A DNA stretch of 57,588 bases, taken from assembly GCA_903857685.1 (NCBI GenBank), contig CAIOFO010000151.1:1-57588 (forward strand), written 5' to 3'. Within the stretch, counting starts at the first letter, position 1; the number at the start of each line of letters is the position of its first letter. Shown here piece after piece: positions 44,377 through 53,503 of this stretch. Made by a program: the position numbers and the translations under genes. The stretch is from an uncultured Alphaproteobacteria bacterium (GTDB lineage Bacteria; Pseudomonadota; Alphaproteobacteria; Micropepsales; Micropepsaceae). The notes under the pieces are model-generated. The model was given only the letters and a program-made list of their open reading frames with translations. It was not told the DNA's origin and made no database searches.

Positions 44377-45555
44377 ATGAGCAAGCGTCCCACCATCACC
44401 ATCAAGCCGCGCGAAGGCCGCAAGGCGCGCGCCGGCGCCCCGTGGATTTTCTCCAACGAAATCGTCATGGACGCGAGCGCCAAGGCGCTGGCGCCCGGCA
44501 CATTGGTGCATGTGAAAAACGATGACGGCCAGGATGCCGGTACCGGCTATTTCAATTCCAAAAGCCTGATCGCGGTCCGGCTCCTGGCGCGCGAATGCGG
44601 CGCAGCGGTGGACGCGACTTTCTTTGCGGCCCGGCTCACTCGGGCGCTGGCGCTGCGCGGCATGCTGTACGCGAAACCTTTCTATCGCCTGGTGCATGCC
44701 GAAGGCGATGGCTTGCCCGGCCTGACCATCGACCGTTTCGGCGATGTGGTGGTGGTTCAGGTTACCACGGCCGGCATGGAGGCGCTGCTCAAGCCGCTCA
44801 AGATGGCGCTGGAAACGGTGCTGTCGCCCACCGGCATCATCCTGCGCAACGACACGCCGGCACGCACGCTCGAAGGGCTTGAGCTTTATGTCCGCGCCGA
44901 AAAAGGCGAGATGGGCCGCATCGCGGTGGAAGAAAACGGCGCGCGCTATTTCGCCGATCTGGGCCAGGGCCAGAAGACCGGCTGGTATTACGACCAGCGC
45001 GACAACCGCGCCTTCATCGCCGGCCTGGCCAGCGGCAAATCCGTGCTGGACGCCTATTCCTATACCGGCGGCTTCGGCATTCTGGCGGCCAAAGCGGGCG
45101 CCAGCGAAACCGTCTGCCTCGACAGTTCCGCTCCGGCATTGAAGCTGGCCGAGGACAGCGCCGCTGCCAACAAGGTGTCTATCAGCGCCGTCAAGGCGGA
45201 TGTGTTTGAGGAACTGGAACGGCTGGCCGCACAGAAAGAAGTCTTCGACATTGTCGTCGCCGATCCGCCGCCATTCGTGAAATCCAAGAAGGACCTGGAG
45301 CCGGGCGCCAAGGCCTATCGCAAGCTGGCGCGCCTCGCCGCGGCCGTCACGAAGCCGGGCGGCACGCTGCTGCTGGCCTCCTGCTCGCACAATATTCCCA
45401 CCGAGCGGTTCGCCGCCGAATGCGCCGCCGGCATCATGCGCGGCGGCCGCAAGGCCAGCCTGATCCGCAGTGCCGGCGCGGGGCCGGATCATCCGGTGCA
45501 TCCGATGCTGCCGGAATCGGCTTATTTGAAATCGCTGGTTTACGCGCTCGACTAG
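44377..45555 (+). CDS. rlmI: RlmI-type class I SAM-dependent rRNA methyltransferase
   Basis: A 392-residue cytosolic enzyme with an N-terminal PUA domain (about residues 1-80, PTITIKPREGRKARAGAPWIFSNEI) and a C-terminal SAM methyltransferase fold with SVLDAYSYTGGFGILAAKAGASETVCLDSS (motif I), and the m5C catalytic region DIVVADPPPFVKSKKDLEPG, then LLLASCSHNIP with the catalytic Cys. Family members methylate C1962 of 23S rRNA. The stop lies in a CTAG shared with kup on the other strand. Confidence 0.85.
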   Translation: MSKRPTITIKPREGRKARAGAPWIFSNEIVMDASAKALAPGTLVHVKNDDGQDAGTGYFNSKSLIAVRLLARECGAAVDATFFAARLTRALALRGMLYAKPFYRLVHAEGDGLPGLTIDRFGDVVVVQVTTAGMEALLKPLKMALETVLSPTGIILRNDTPARTLEGLELYVRAEKGEMGRIAVEENGARYFADLGQGQKTGWYYDQRDNRAFIAGLASGKSVLDAYSYTGGFGILAAKAGASETVCLDSSAPALKLAEDSAAANKVSISAVKADVFEELERLAAQKEVFDIVVADPPPFVKSKKDLEPGAKAYRKLARLAAAVTKPGGTLLLASCSHNIPTERFAAECAAGIMRGGRKASLIRSAGAGPDHPVHPMLPESAYLKSLVYALD

Positions 45556-47492
45556 ATCGTCACCTGTGTGCCCAGTTCGACCACGCGCCCCGGCGGCAGG
45601 TGATAGAAGCGTGCGGGTGAAAGCGCGTTCGACGCCAGCCACATGTAAAGCGCCACCCGCCAGCGCGGCAGGCTGGGATGTTCGCCCGGCACCAAGGTTT
45701 CCCGGCCGAGGAAAAACGTCACGCTGTCCATGTCCAGCACCAGGCCATGCGCCCGCGCCGCGGCAAAGGCTTCGGGAATGTCGGGAATTTCGAAAAAGCC
45801 GTAGACAAAGCGCAAGGTGTAAAAACCCTTGCCCAGTTTTTCCACCGCGACACGGCGCGCGGCGGGAACAACGGGCGTATCGGCCACCGTCACCGTCGCC
45901 AGGACGACGCGCTCATGCAGCACCTTGTAATGCTTTAGACTGTGCAGCAGCGCATTGGGCGCGACATCGCTGCGCGGGCTCATGAACACGGCGGTGCCGG
46001 AAACGCGCTGGCTGTATTTTTCGGCGCGATCCAGGAACAGTTCCAGCGCCAGGGAATTGTCGCGCATCTTTTCCAGAAAGACCCGCCGCCCCACCCGCCA
46101 TGTGTCCATCAGCACGAACACCAGCGCCGCCACCGCCAATGGCAGCCAGCCGCCTTCCGTGATCTTGAGGCTGTTGGACGCCAGGAAGGTCAGGTCAATG
46201 AGCCCCAGCACGCCGAACACGGCATAAACCACCGGCCGCCGCCACTTCCAGCGATAGACCGCCACCATGCCGACCAGGATGGTCGATATCACCATCACGC
46301 CGGTGACGGCGATGCCATAGGCGGTGGCCAGCGCGTCGGAGGATTTGAAGATCAGCACGATCAGCACCACGCCGGCGCCCAGCATGGCGTTGATGCGCGG
46401 CACGAATATCTGGCCCTGCTCGGTCGCCGAGGTGTGCCGTATTTCCATGCGCGGCAGCTGGCCCAGCTGCACCGCCTGGCGCGTGATGGAAAAGACGCCG
46501 CTGATCACCGCCTGGCTGGCGATGATGGTGGCGACCGTGGCCAGCGCCACCATCGGGTAATGCGCCCAGCTTGGCACCAGCGCAAAGAACAGGAAGCTGG
46601 CATCGCCGGGCCGCGACAGCAGCAGCGCACCCTGGCCGAAATAGTTCAGCAGCAGCGACGGCAGCGCGAAATAAAGCCAGGCCCAGCGAATGGCGCGGGC
46701 GCCGAAATGGCCCATATCGGCATAGAGCGCCTCGCAGCCCGTCACCGCCAGCACCACCGATCCCAGCGCTACAAAGGCCGTCCAGGGTTCCCGCACGAAA
46801 AGCATCACGCCATACATCGGATTGACGGCGCGCAATATCTGCGGCGATTTCAGGATGGCGGCCGCGCCCAGCACCGCCAGCACCACGAACCACAGCACCA
46901 TCACCGGCCCGAACAGCTTGCCGATCTTTTCAGTGCCGCGGCTCTGCATGGCAAAAAGTCCGACCAGCACCACCAGGGTGAGGGGCACGACAAAGGGCGC
47001 AAAAATCGTGTTGCCGACGCTGATGCCTTCCAGGGCCGAGAGCACCGAAATGGCCGGCGTCAGCATGCCGTCACCATAGAACAGCGCCAGGCCCAGCAGG
47101 GCGGCGATCCCGACAGCGGTCTTGGCCCGCCGGCTGACGGGGGAGCGGTGCGCCAGCGCCGCCAGCGCCATGACGCCGCCCTCGCCGTTATTGTCGGCGC
47201 GCATGATGAAGCCGACATATTTGATCGTCACCACGATGATCAGGGCCCAGAAGATCAGGGACAGCGCGCCATAGACGGCGAAAGGCGGCGGCACCGCGCC
47301 GCCCGCTGCCAGGGCGCTCTGGCGCATGGCGTAAAGCGGCGAGGTGCCGATGTCGCCGAACACCACGCCGAGCGCCCCCAGCGTCAGCCACAATTCCTGC
47401 TTCAGGGAATGGGTTTTCTTTTCCAAGGTCAGATTGTGATCCGGCTGCCGGGTTCCGCCGCCCCGTCTGGCGGCAGGTGATGGATGCGGCAA
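45552..47492 (-). CDS. kup: Low-affinity potassium uptake protein Kup
   Basis: A 646-residue inner-membrane K+/H+ symporter. The signature LTLGALGVVFGDIGTSPLYAMRQ is at about residues 36-58, and about 12 hydrophobic helices end near residue 460, followed by a cytoplasmic domain (RVVELGTQVTI at the C-terminus). NNGEGGVMALAALA and FYGDGMLTPAISVLSALEG are conserved Kup segments. The start at 47492 is an ATG; a TTG nearer the signature (LTLEKKTHS) is possible, since family proteins have variable short N-termini. It converges with rlmI, sharing the CTAG. The 249 bases upstream hold no clear gene. Confidence 0.95.
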   Translation of the reverse strand: MPHPSPAARRGGGTRQPDHNLTLEKKTHSLKQELWLTLGALGVVFGDIGTSPLYAMRQSALAAGGAVPPPFAVYGALSLIFWALIIVVTIKYVGFIMRADNNGEGGVMALAALAHRSPVSRRAKTAVGIAALLGLALFYGDGMLTPAISVLSALEGISVGNTIFAPFVVPLTLVVLVGLFAMQSRGTEKIGKLFGPVMVLWFVVLAVLGAAAILKSPQILRAVNPMYGVMLFVREPWTAFVALGSVVLAVTGCEALYADMGHFGARAIRWAWLYFALPSLLLNYFGQGALLLSRPGDASFLFFALVPSWAHYPMVALATVATIIASQAVISGVFSITRQAVQLGQLPRMEIRHTSATEQGQIFVPRINAMLGAGVVLIVLIFKSSDALATAYGIAVTGVMVISTILVGMVAVYRWKWRRPVVYAVFGVLGLIDLTFLASNSLKITEGGWLPLAVAALVFVLMDTWRVGRRVFLEKMRDNSLALELFLDRAEKYSQRVSGTAVFMSPRSDVAPNALLHSLKHYKVLHERVVLATVTVADTPVVPAARRVAVEKLGKGFYTLRFVYGFFEIPDIPEAFAAARAHGLVLDMDSVTFFLGRETLVPGEHPSLPRWRVALYMWLASNALSPARFYHLPPGRVVELGTQVTI

Positions 47493-47741
47493 GGCCGCAG
47501 GGCGGCGGACGAATTGCCCATCGCATCGGCAAAGGCATCACCGCGCATCAGGCTCGTCTCAGGCTGCGGAAGGGTCAAGGGCGGGTGGGACTTTCCATGA
47601 ATGGAAAACGCGGAAAGCGCCGCGTCCTGTTTGCTGGTTCGCGGGCTTGGCCCGTTTCGCGAAGGCCGGGACATTATTCCTACCCCCATTCCGCGCAAGT
47701 GGGCGAGGCAGAATGGCGCAGCAAGCCATAAGTTGTTGAAA

Positions 47742-48326
47742 TTACTTGTTGTCGCCTGGAATATCGGCCCGCGCCACAAGCCCGTCGCCGGGCCGCGGAA
47801 TGGCAGGGGCGGGCTGACTCGGCAGGATGAAGCCCTGCACCGGATAGCTGTGACCGCCCCAATTTCCGGTCTGGATATTCCAGACCCGCACCGCGCTCCA
47901 GTCATTGTCGGGACTGACATCCTCGACGGGATCGTTGATGTAGACCGATCCGTCGTCCAGCCAGTTGGCATGGTCCACCCGGATCTCGCGCGGCGAGACG
48001 ATTTTCTGCACCACCGCGACATGGCCGCGCTCCGGTCCGGCATAACCCGCCAGCACCATGACGGCGCCACTGGCCGGGGCCTGGGCGCGGGCAAACTTGT
48101 TCGCCGCCTGGTCCCACCAGGTGTAGGCGTCGCCGAATATTTTCACGCCGGAATGTTCGCGCGCATAAGGCACGCATTGCAGCGGCTTCTGGCCCGTATC
48201 TTCCACCAGGTTGCGGCCGGGCTCGCGCGGCATGTCGGCAAAGGGCTTGTCCGCGAAGCTGGCGCAGCCAGCCAACGCAACCAGCATGGCGCCGAGCGCA
48301 GCCAGTTTCTTGCACGTCCCCCGCAT
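47742..48326 (-). CDS. CHAP-domain lipoprotein (peptidoglycan amidase type)
   Basis: A 194-residue outer-membrane or periplasmic lipoprotein: the lipobox is LAGC with Cys21 after MRGTCKKLAALGAMLVA. A CHAP amidase/endopeptidase domain follows with catalytic Cys51 in PLQCVPYARE and His102 in PERGHVAVVQKI. Tyr/Trp-rich stretches (DAYTWWDQAANKFA, DHANWLDDGSVYINDP) are typical. It probably cleaves peptidoglycan crosslinks or glutathionylspermidine-like amides; which of these is unknown. The gene is isolated, followed by 249 bases before kup. Confidence 0.85.
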   Translation of the reverse strand: MRGTCKKLAALGAMLVALAGCASFADKPFADMPREPGRNLVEDTGQKPLQCVPYAREHSGVKIFGDAYTWWDQAANKFARAQAPASGAVMVLAGYAGPERGHVAVVQKIVSPREIRVDHANWLDDGSVYINDPVEDVSPDNDWSAVRVWNIQTGNWGGHSYPVQGFILPSQPAPAIPRPGDGLVARADIPGDNK

Positions 48327-48472
48327 CGAATGCTCCAGCCCTGGAATAGCAGGAGACAGGCTAGGACGTGGCCCGCCAAAACGATGTTAAGCGGATCATT
48401 CAAATTGTAGGGATTTGTACTTAACCAGGCCTGAATTGGGGGCAAATCAGGTCAGGATTTTCACCTAGGGGC

Positions 48473-49918
48473 TCACTCGCCGGGCGTGATCCGCTGGCGC
48501 ACCGGCTCGCCCATGCCCGAAGCAGCCCCCATCGCGCCGATGGAGACAAGCCCCGCCACGGCGAAGAAGAAGAAGGGCGCGCCGATCGGCTGCTCGGCGA
48601 AGGCGAAGACGGGCAGGATCAGGCCGACGATCAGTTCCGGCACGCCGCGCCAGCGTCCGGCATAGATCTCGCCGGCGCGCAACGTACGATGGAAATCCAT
48701 CCGTGTACTGAAAAAAGCCTCGATGGTGGCGCGGGTATTGGCCAGGATGAGACCCGAGGGGAAAACCACCGCCAGGATCAGCGCGGGGAACAGCCTGGAT
48801 TCCTTGTGGCGACCCAGCATGCGCTGGCCCAGATAGAGATAGCCGATGGAGGATGCCAGGCCCAGCAGCGTCACTGTCAGCCCCAGGGCGGTGACGAAGG
48901 GATAATAGACAATGCCCATATACATCAGGGTCAACGAGATCGCCGCGCTCATGAAAGCCAGGGTGTAAAAAGCAAACTGGCACATCTGCAGCGTCATCGC
49001 GGTCTTGCGCCACACCGGCATGGCGCTGGTCCAGATCATCGGCAGCAATTTGCGGGCGCATTGGGCATGGCCCTTGGTCCACCGCGCCTGCTGCGCGCGC
49101 CACGCCGCCGCGGTGGGCGGCAATTCGCCGGGTACCACCAGGTCGGAAACCATCGCGCCGCGCCAGCCCTTCATCATGCAGCGCATGGAAAGATCCAGGT
49201 CTTCCGTCAGCGTGTCTCCGGTCCAGCCGCCGCCATTTTCGATTGCGGCGCGGGACCACACTCCGGCGGTGCCGTTGAACGAGATCGGCAAGCCGGCGCG
49301 ATAGCGCGCTTCCTGTTCCACCGCGAAATGGGAATCCAGCAACAGTCCTTGCACCCGCGTCAGCCAGTTGGCGCCGCGATTGGCATGGCCCCAGCGCGCC
49401 TGGACAAAAGCCAGGCCGTTATCGGCGATCAGGGCGGGCACGGTGCGTTTGAGAAAATCCGGCGGCGGTACGAAATCGGCGTCGAAGATGGCGACATAGG
49501 GCGCATCGGAATGCTTGAGACCGAAAGCCAGATTGCCGGCCTTGAAACCGGTGCGGCTGCCGCGATGCAGGACCTGCAGATTGATGCCGTCCGGCACCAT
49601 CGCCATCACCGCGCGCGCCAGCGCGTCGTGGGTTTGGGCATTGCCGTCATCCAGCACCTGGATGGTCAGGCGGTCACGCGGCCAGTCCAGCCGGCAGGCC
49701 GCCTGCGCGACGCGCAGCGCCAGGGCCCCTTCATTGCAGACCGGAAGCTGCACCAGCACGGACGGCAGCTGCGACTCCGTCAGCGCCGCGAGGGCAAGCA
49801 CCGGACGTTTGCGAAAGACCCGGACCCAGGCCAGCACCGCCAATTGCACGGAAAGAGTCGAAACTGCGACCAGAATGCAGGAGAGGCAGAACTGAAGGAA
49901 TAAGGACAGTTCGAGCAT
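48473..49918 (-). CDS. Cellulose-synthase-like family 2 glycosyltransferase
   Basis: A 481-residue membrane-embedded processive glycosyltransferase. The first helix is at residues 5-32, then the catalytic domain has all four aspartate motifs: Asp90-Asp91 (VLDDGN), Asp146/Asp148 (FDAD), Thr-Glu-Asp at 238-240 (LTEDLDL) and Gln-Gln-Ala-Arg-Trp at 276-280. About five C-terminal helices carry the growing chain across the membrane. It lacks PilZ and other cellulose-operon partners nearby, so the product may be another beta-glucan or glucomannan. Length and motif set match CslA-type enzymes. Confidence 0.92.
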   Translation of the reverse strand: MLELSLFLQFCLSCILVAVSTLSVQLAVLAWVRVFRKRPVLALAALTESQLPSVLVQLPVCNEGALALRVAQAACRLDWPRDRLTIQVLDDGNAQTHDALARAVMAMVPDGINLQVLHRGSRTGFKAGNLAFGLKHSDAPYVAIFDADFVPPPDFLKRTVPALIADNGLAFVQARWGHANRGANWLTRVQGLLLDSHFAVEQEARYRAGLPISFNGTAGVWSRAAIENGGGWTGDTLTEDLDLSMRCMMKGWRGAMVSDLVVPGELPPTAAAWRAQQARWTKGHAQCARKLLPMIWTSAMPVWRKTAMTLQMCQFAFYTLAFMSAAISLTLMYMGIVYYPFVTALGLTVTLLGLASSIGYLYLGQRMLGRHKESRLFPALILAVVFPSGLILANTRATIEAFFSTRMDFHRTLRAGEIYAGRWRGVPELIVGLILPVFAFAEQPIGAPFFFFAVAGLVSIGAMGAASGMGEPVRQRITPGE

Positions 49919-50175
49919 GGCGAAGGTTCAGGCCCCCAAGGCTTCTTCTTACCGGGGTTAACGCAGCCCATCCCCGGGCGGGCGCAATTCCGGCACACTG
50001 ATGGCCCGCCAGCGGACCGTGCTGCAACGCACTCCTGACCTTCTTATGCCCGGCGATTATTAGCAAGGGGGCTTGATTGGAAACGGAAAAACAGCACCGA
50101 ACGGAATGTGAATAAGGCGAAACTTGCTTGCTTTCGGGGGGTTACCTTAATGGAGTGAATTCGGTGGAAGCCCCC

Positions 50176-50697
50176 ATGCCAAAATCCTCAAATTTCCTCA
50201 AGGCCGCCGCGGCCAGCGCCCTTCTGATGTTGCCGGCGGCATGTGCCCATCCGGCCGCCTTTGCCCCCCGGGGGCCGGGCCAGCAGACCGGCTATACCGA
50301 CCGCCAGCTCGCTGCCAATCGCTGGCGAGTCACTTTCACGGGCAATTCGGTGACGCCGCGCGAACAGGTTGAGGATGACCTTTTGCTGCGCGCCGCCCAG
50401 GTGACGCTGGCGGCGGGCTACAGCCATTTCCTGTTCGACAGCCGCGATACCCAGGCCAGGACAAATGTGACGGCTGTTCCGGAGCCGGGACCCTATTGGG
50501 GCCGCGGCTGGCGATTCCATCCGACGTTTGGCTATGATCCGTTCGGTCCCGACGTGGACATCATCACCACCACCAGCTTCCAGGCCTATGCCGAGATCGT
50601 GGTCCTGAATGACGATCAGGCGGCGCATGAGCCGCGCGCGGTGGATGCGAAGGCGGTGATGCAGCATTTGACGCCGCCGCCCAGTCCCCCGGCTTAA
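50176..50697 (+). CDS. CC0125/CC1285 family lipoprotein
   Basis: A 173-residue lipoprotein: MPKSSNFLKAAAASALLMLPAAC gives the lipobox LPAAC. The mature part carries the family core GYTDRQLAANRWRVTFTGNSV then TPREQVEDDLLLRAAQVTLA, and a Tyr/Phe-rich middle (PYWGRGWRFHPTFGYDPFG). The start at 50176 is chosen because GGAAG precedes it by six bases; the longer frame from 50128 would disrupt the signal. A Pro-rich C-terminus ends the protein (TPPPSPPA). Envelope function is unknown in the family. Confidence 0.85.
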   Translation: MPKSSNFLKAAAASALLMLPAACAHPAAFAPRGPGQQTGYTDRQLAANRWRVTFTGNSVTPREQVEDDLLLRAAQVTLAAGYSHFLFDSRDTQARTNVTAVPEPGPYWGRGWRFHPTFGYDPFGPDVDIITTTSFQAYAEIVVLNDDQAAHEPRAVDAKAVMQHLTPPPSPPA

Positions 50698-50710
50698 ACG
50701 GGCCGCCGGC

Positions 50711-50938
50711 CTAATCGCCCCGGCGGATGCGAAAGGCGCTGTGATCCTCCTGGCGGGTCACGCTTTCGACGCTGTGGCCCTCCTCGCCGCACATATGGGG
50801 AATATCCACCACCGCCAGCGGATCGGTGGCCAGAATAATGGCGGTGCTGCCGGGCGGCAGGCGCGCCAGCGCCCGGCGGGACATCAGGGCCGGCAGCGGA
50901 CATTTCAGTCCCCTGAAATCGAGCGTTTCCTCTTCCAT
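50711..50938 (-). CDS. tusA: TusA-like sulfur-carrier protein
   Basis: A 75-residue SirA/TusA-fold protein with the persulfide-carrying C-P-x-P motif in RGLKCPLPALM (Cys near residue 13). Such proteins relay sulfur in tRNA 2-thiouridine synthesis, molybdenum cofactor supply or sulfur oxidation. It stands alone between two plus-strand genes, so the pathway cannot be fixed from context. The short length is normal. Confidence 0.85.
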   Translation of the reverse strand: MEEETLDFRGLKCPLPALMSRRALARLPPGSTAIILATDPLAVVDIPHMCGEEGHSVESVTRQEDHSAFRIRRGD

Positions 50939-51003
50939 TTGCCTTATGTGTCAGTGCTTGCGCGAGCGGTCAACGCGGACCAATCTTGGCACAGGGAAAC
51001 GCC

Positions 51004-52782
51004 ATGAATCTCATCGCCGCGATAAGGCGCGAATATACCTATATCACCAGCATCGGCCGCACGGTGTGGATGCTGCGGCTGGTGACGCCGAAGGCCACGC
51101 GCACCATCGTGGATATCATTGAGGGCTGGGCGCGCAGGACGCCCGATGCCCCGGCGCTTTACTTTCTCGATACGGTGATGACGTACCGCGCGCTGGATGC
51201 CCGCGCCAATGCCTATGCCCATTGGGCGCTGTCGCTGGGCCTGAAACAGGGCGACGCCGTGGCGCTGCTGATGGAGAACCGCCCGGATTTTCTCTGCGCC
51301 TGGCTGGGCCTGTTCAAGGCGGGCCTCTGCGCCGCCCTGATCAACACCAACCAGCGTGGCCAGCAGCTGGCCCATTCGATCCAGATCGCGGGCGCCCGCC
51401 AGGTTATTGTGGGCGAGGAACTGGCGGTCTTCCTGCCCGAGGCCCAGCCGTTTTTCGACGCGCCGCCGCAGCTCTGGATTCAGGGCGAGAACAATAATCT
51501 GGACACCGCGCTGGACGTTGCCGCGACGGATTCTCCGGGCCCCGGATCGCGCGCCGGCATTACCGGCAAGGACCGCGCTTTCTACATTTACACCTCGGGC
51601 ACCACCGGTCTGCCCAAGGCCGCCAATTTCAGTCATATGCGCCTGCTATTCATGATGACCGGCTTCTGGGGCGCGCTGAAGCCGAAACAGGTCGACCGCA
51701 TATACAATCCGCTGCCGCTCTATCACGCCACCGGCGGCGTCTGCGCCGTGGGCCTGGCGCTTGGCCGCGGCGGATCACTGATCATCAAGAAGAAATTCTC
51801 GGTCAGCGAATTCTGGAGCGATCTGCACAGATATGACGCCACGATTTTCGTCTATATCGGTGAATTGTGCCGCTACCTGCTCAATGCCCCGCCGGGGCCG
51901 CATGAGAAGGATCATCGCGTTCGCGCCATCACCGGCAACGGCCTTCGGCCCGAAATCTGGCGGGAATTCCAGGACCGCTTCGCCATTCCGCGCATTGTCG
52001 AATTTTACGGCGCCACCGAAGGCAATGTCTCGATGCTGAATTATGACGGCACCATCGGTGCGGTCGGACGCGTGCCCGAATATGCCGAGTGGATGCTGCC
52101 GACACGGGTGGTGCGCTTTGACGTTGAACGCGAGGTGCCGGTGCGCGGCCCGGACGGGCTCTGCATCGAATGCGAACCGGGCGAGGTGGGCGAGACCATC
52201 GGCGGCATATCCCAGCGCGCGGGACGCAATTTCGAGGGCTATACCAAGGCCTCGGACACGGAAAAGAAAATCCTGCGCGACGTATTCAAAATGGGCGATG
52301 CCTGGTTTCGCACCGGCGACCTGATGCGCCGGGACGAACACAGTTATTTCTATTTTGTCGATCGCATCGGCGACACCTTCCGCTGGAAGGGCGAGAATGT
52401 CGCCACCAGCGAAGTGACCGAGGCGCTGTCCACGGTGCCGGGCATCCGCGAAGTCAATGTCTATGGCGTGTCGGTGCCCGGCATGGACGGCCGCGCCGGG
52501 ATGGCGGCGCTGGTGGTGGATGGCGGCTTCGACATCGCCGGGCTGGCGCCCCGGCTGGAAGGACGGCTGGCGCCTTATGCGCGGCCGGTCTTTCTGCGCC
52601 TGCAACCGGAAATCGCGGTCACGGGCACGTTCAAGCAGCGCAAGGTGGAATTGGTGAAAGAGGGTTTCGATCCCTCGGCCCTGCCCGATCCGATCTATTG
52701 GCTGGATCCCGCCACGGCCAGCTACGAACGGCTGACGCCGGCGCGCTATGCCGAAATCGTCGAAGACCGCATAAAGCTGTGA
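51004..52782 (+). CDS. Long-chain acyl-CoA synthetase (FATP/very-long-chain type)
   Basis: A 592-residue ANL-superfamily ligase that activates fatty acids to acyl-CoA through an adenylate. The AMP/P-loop motif is IYTSGTTGLPKAANFSH (Tyr-Thr-Ser-Gly-Thr-Thr), later IPRIVEFYGATEGNVSMLNYDG, then FRTGDLMRRDEH and the hinge RFRWKGENVATSEV (catalytic Lys/Arg region). The Glu-Gly-Asn and FATP-type signatures favour the very-long-chain/transport-protein subfamily over FadD. AGGGA lies seven bases before the ATG at 51004. It converges with DUF3501, with hairpins in the gap. Confidence 0.88.
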   Translation: MNLIAAIRREYTYITSIGRTVWMLRLVTPKATRTIVDIIEGWARRTPDAPALYFLDTVMTYRALDARANAYAHWALSLGLKQGDAVALLMENRPDFLCAWLGLFKAGLCAALINTNQRGQQLAHSIQIAGARQVIVGEELAVFLPEAQPFFDAPPQLWIQGENNNLDTALDVAATDSPGPGSRAGITGKDRAFYIYTSGTTGLPKAANFSHMRLLFMMTGFWGALKPKQVDRIYNPLPLYHATGGVCAVGLALGRGGSLIIKKKFSVSEFWSDLHRYDATIFVYIGELCRYLLNAPPGPHEKDHRVRAITGNGLRPEIWREFQDRFAIPRIVEFYGATEGNVSMLNYDGTIGAVGRVPEYAEWMLPTRVVRFDVEREVPVRGPDGLCIECEPGEVGETIGGISQRAGRNFEGYTKASDTEKKILRDVFKMGDAWFRTGDLMRRDEHSYFYFVDRIGDTFRWKGENVATSEVTEALSTVPGIREVNVYGVSVPGMDGRAGMAALVVDGGFDIAGLAPRLEGRLAPYARPVFLRLQPEIAVTGTFKQRKVELVKEGFDPSALPDPIYWLDPATASYERLTPARYAEIVEDRIKL

Positions 52783-52819
52783 GCCTGCGGCACGCAAAGC
52801 GTGTGAGCGGGTCCGGTGG

Positions 52820-52906
52820 GTCCGTAGGTCTTGAGCGGCAGCGAAAGACGCGTACGGACGCGAGAGCAGGCGAACGGTCCCTAGCGACAGCGCAGGGACG
52901 AGTTCG
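52820..52906. repeat. Two hairpins between convergent genes
   Basis: Hairpin 1: GTCCGTA (52820-52826) and GTCTT (52828-52832) pair with AAGAC (52845-52849) and TACGGAC (52853-52859). Hairpin 2: CGAAC (52871-52875) with GTCCCT (52877-52882) pairs with AGGGAC (52894-52899) and GTTCG (52902-52906). Neither has a T-run. They sit in the 133-base gap between the acyl-CoA synthetase and DUF3501 stops and may end both transcripts. Confidence 0.5.
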
Positions 52907-52915
52907 GGCGAGGGG

Positions 52916-53503
52916 CTAGGCGAAATCCCTGGCCAGAGCCGCGCGGGTCGCCTCGCCCAGCACCGCCATATGGCCGTAATTCTTGTGACCGATGCCGATT
53001 ACCACGCGCTCGCTCCTGAAGCGCGCAATTTGATCCGGCGTCAGCTTGAAGCGCAGCCAATGCACCGACGATGACTTGCCGTCCGGCGTGGTGCGGTCGT
53101 CATATTCGGTCGGCGTCGCCTTTATCTTGTCGGCGCCGATTTCCATGAACACCGTTTCCTCAATCCCGCCCAGGGTGAGTAGGGTGGCATTGCGGCGCTC
53201 ACCGTCTTCGATTTCCAGCATCATGGTCGCGATCAGCTCGTCGCCCTGCGGAATCAGGGGATTATAAGCCTGCAGCTCGCCCGCCAGCTGTTCCTCGCCG
53301 CCTTTTTCGATGCGCAGCATTTCCTGCACCTGCAGCCACATGGTGGCGTAATTCTCGAAATAGAATGTGGCGAAAGGTCCGACCTCGACCCGGCGCAATT
53401 TCTTCACCGGCAGGAGATTGTGCTTCAGCGCGGCGCGCTGCTGGTCATATTCCTTCAGCGTCAGGATATCGGCAGGCGTGATCTTGCGGGCAGCTTCGCT
53501 CAT
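52916..53503 (-). CDS. DUF3501 family protein
   Basis: A 195-residue cytosolic protein beginning ARKITPADILTLKEYDQQR and containing KKLRRVEVGPFATFYFENYATMWLQVQEM, the hallmark of DUF3501. It is always found beside the rubrerythrin and heterodisulfide-reductase-like Fe-S protein, as here: its ATG directly follows the TAA of the Fe-S gene. No catalytic site is recognisable; a role as an accessory to the peroxide-reducing system is inferred from context. Confidence 0.85.
   Translation of the reverse strand: MSEAARKITPADILTLKEYDQQRAALKHNLLPVKKLRRVEVGPFATFYFENYATMWLQVQEMLRIEKGGEEQLAGELQAYNPLIPQGDELIATMMLEIEDGERRNATLLTLGGIEETVFMEIGADKIKATPTEYDDRTTPDGKSSSVHWLRFKLTPDQIARFRSERVVIGIGHKNYGHMAVLGEATRAALARDFA

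Noticed and set aside
45942-47480. Long plus-strand open frame opposite kup
   Set aside because: The kup signature, helices and length are clear on the minus strand; the opposite frame is His/Gln-rich with no ribosome site.
47493-47741. Possible riboswitch or small gene upstream of kup
   Set aside because: Local stems such as GGGC-CAA-GCCC exist, but no known K+ or nucleotide riboswitch architecture could be drawn, and the short frame there has no recognisable product.
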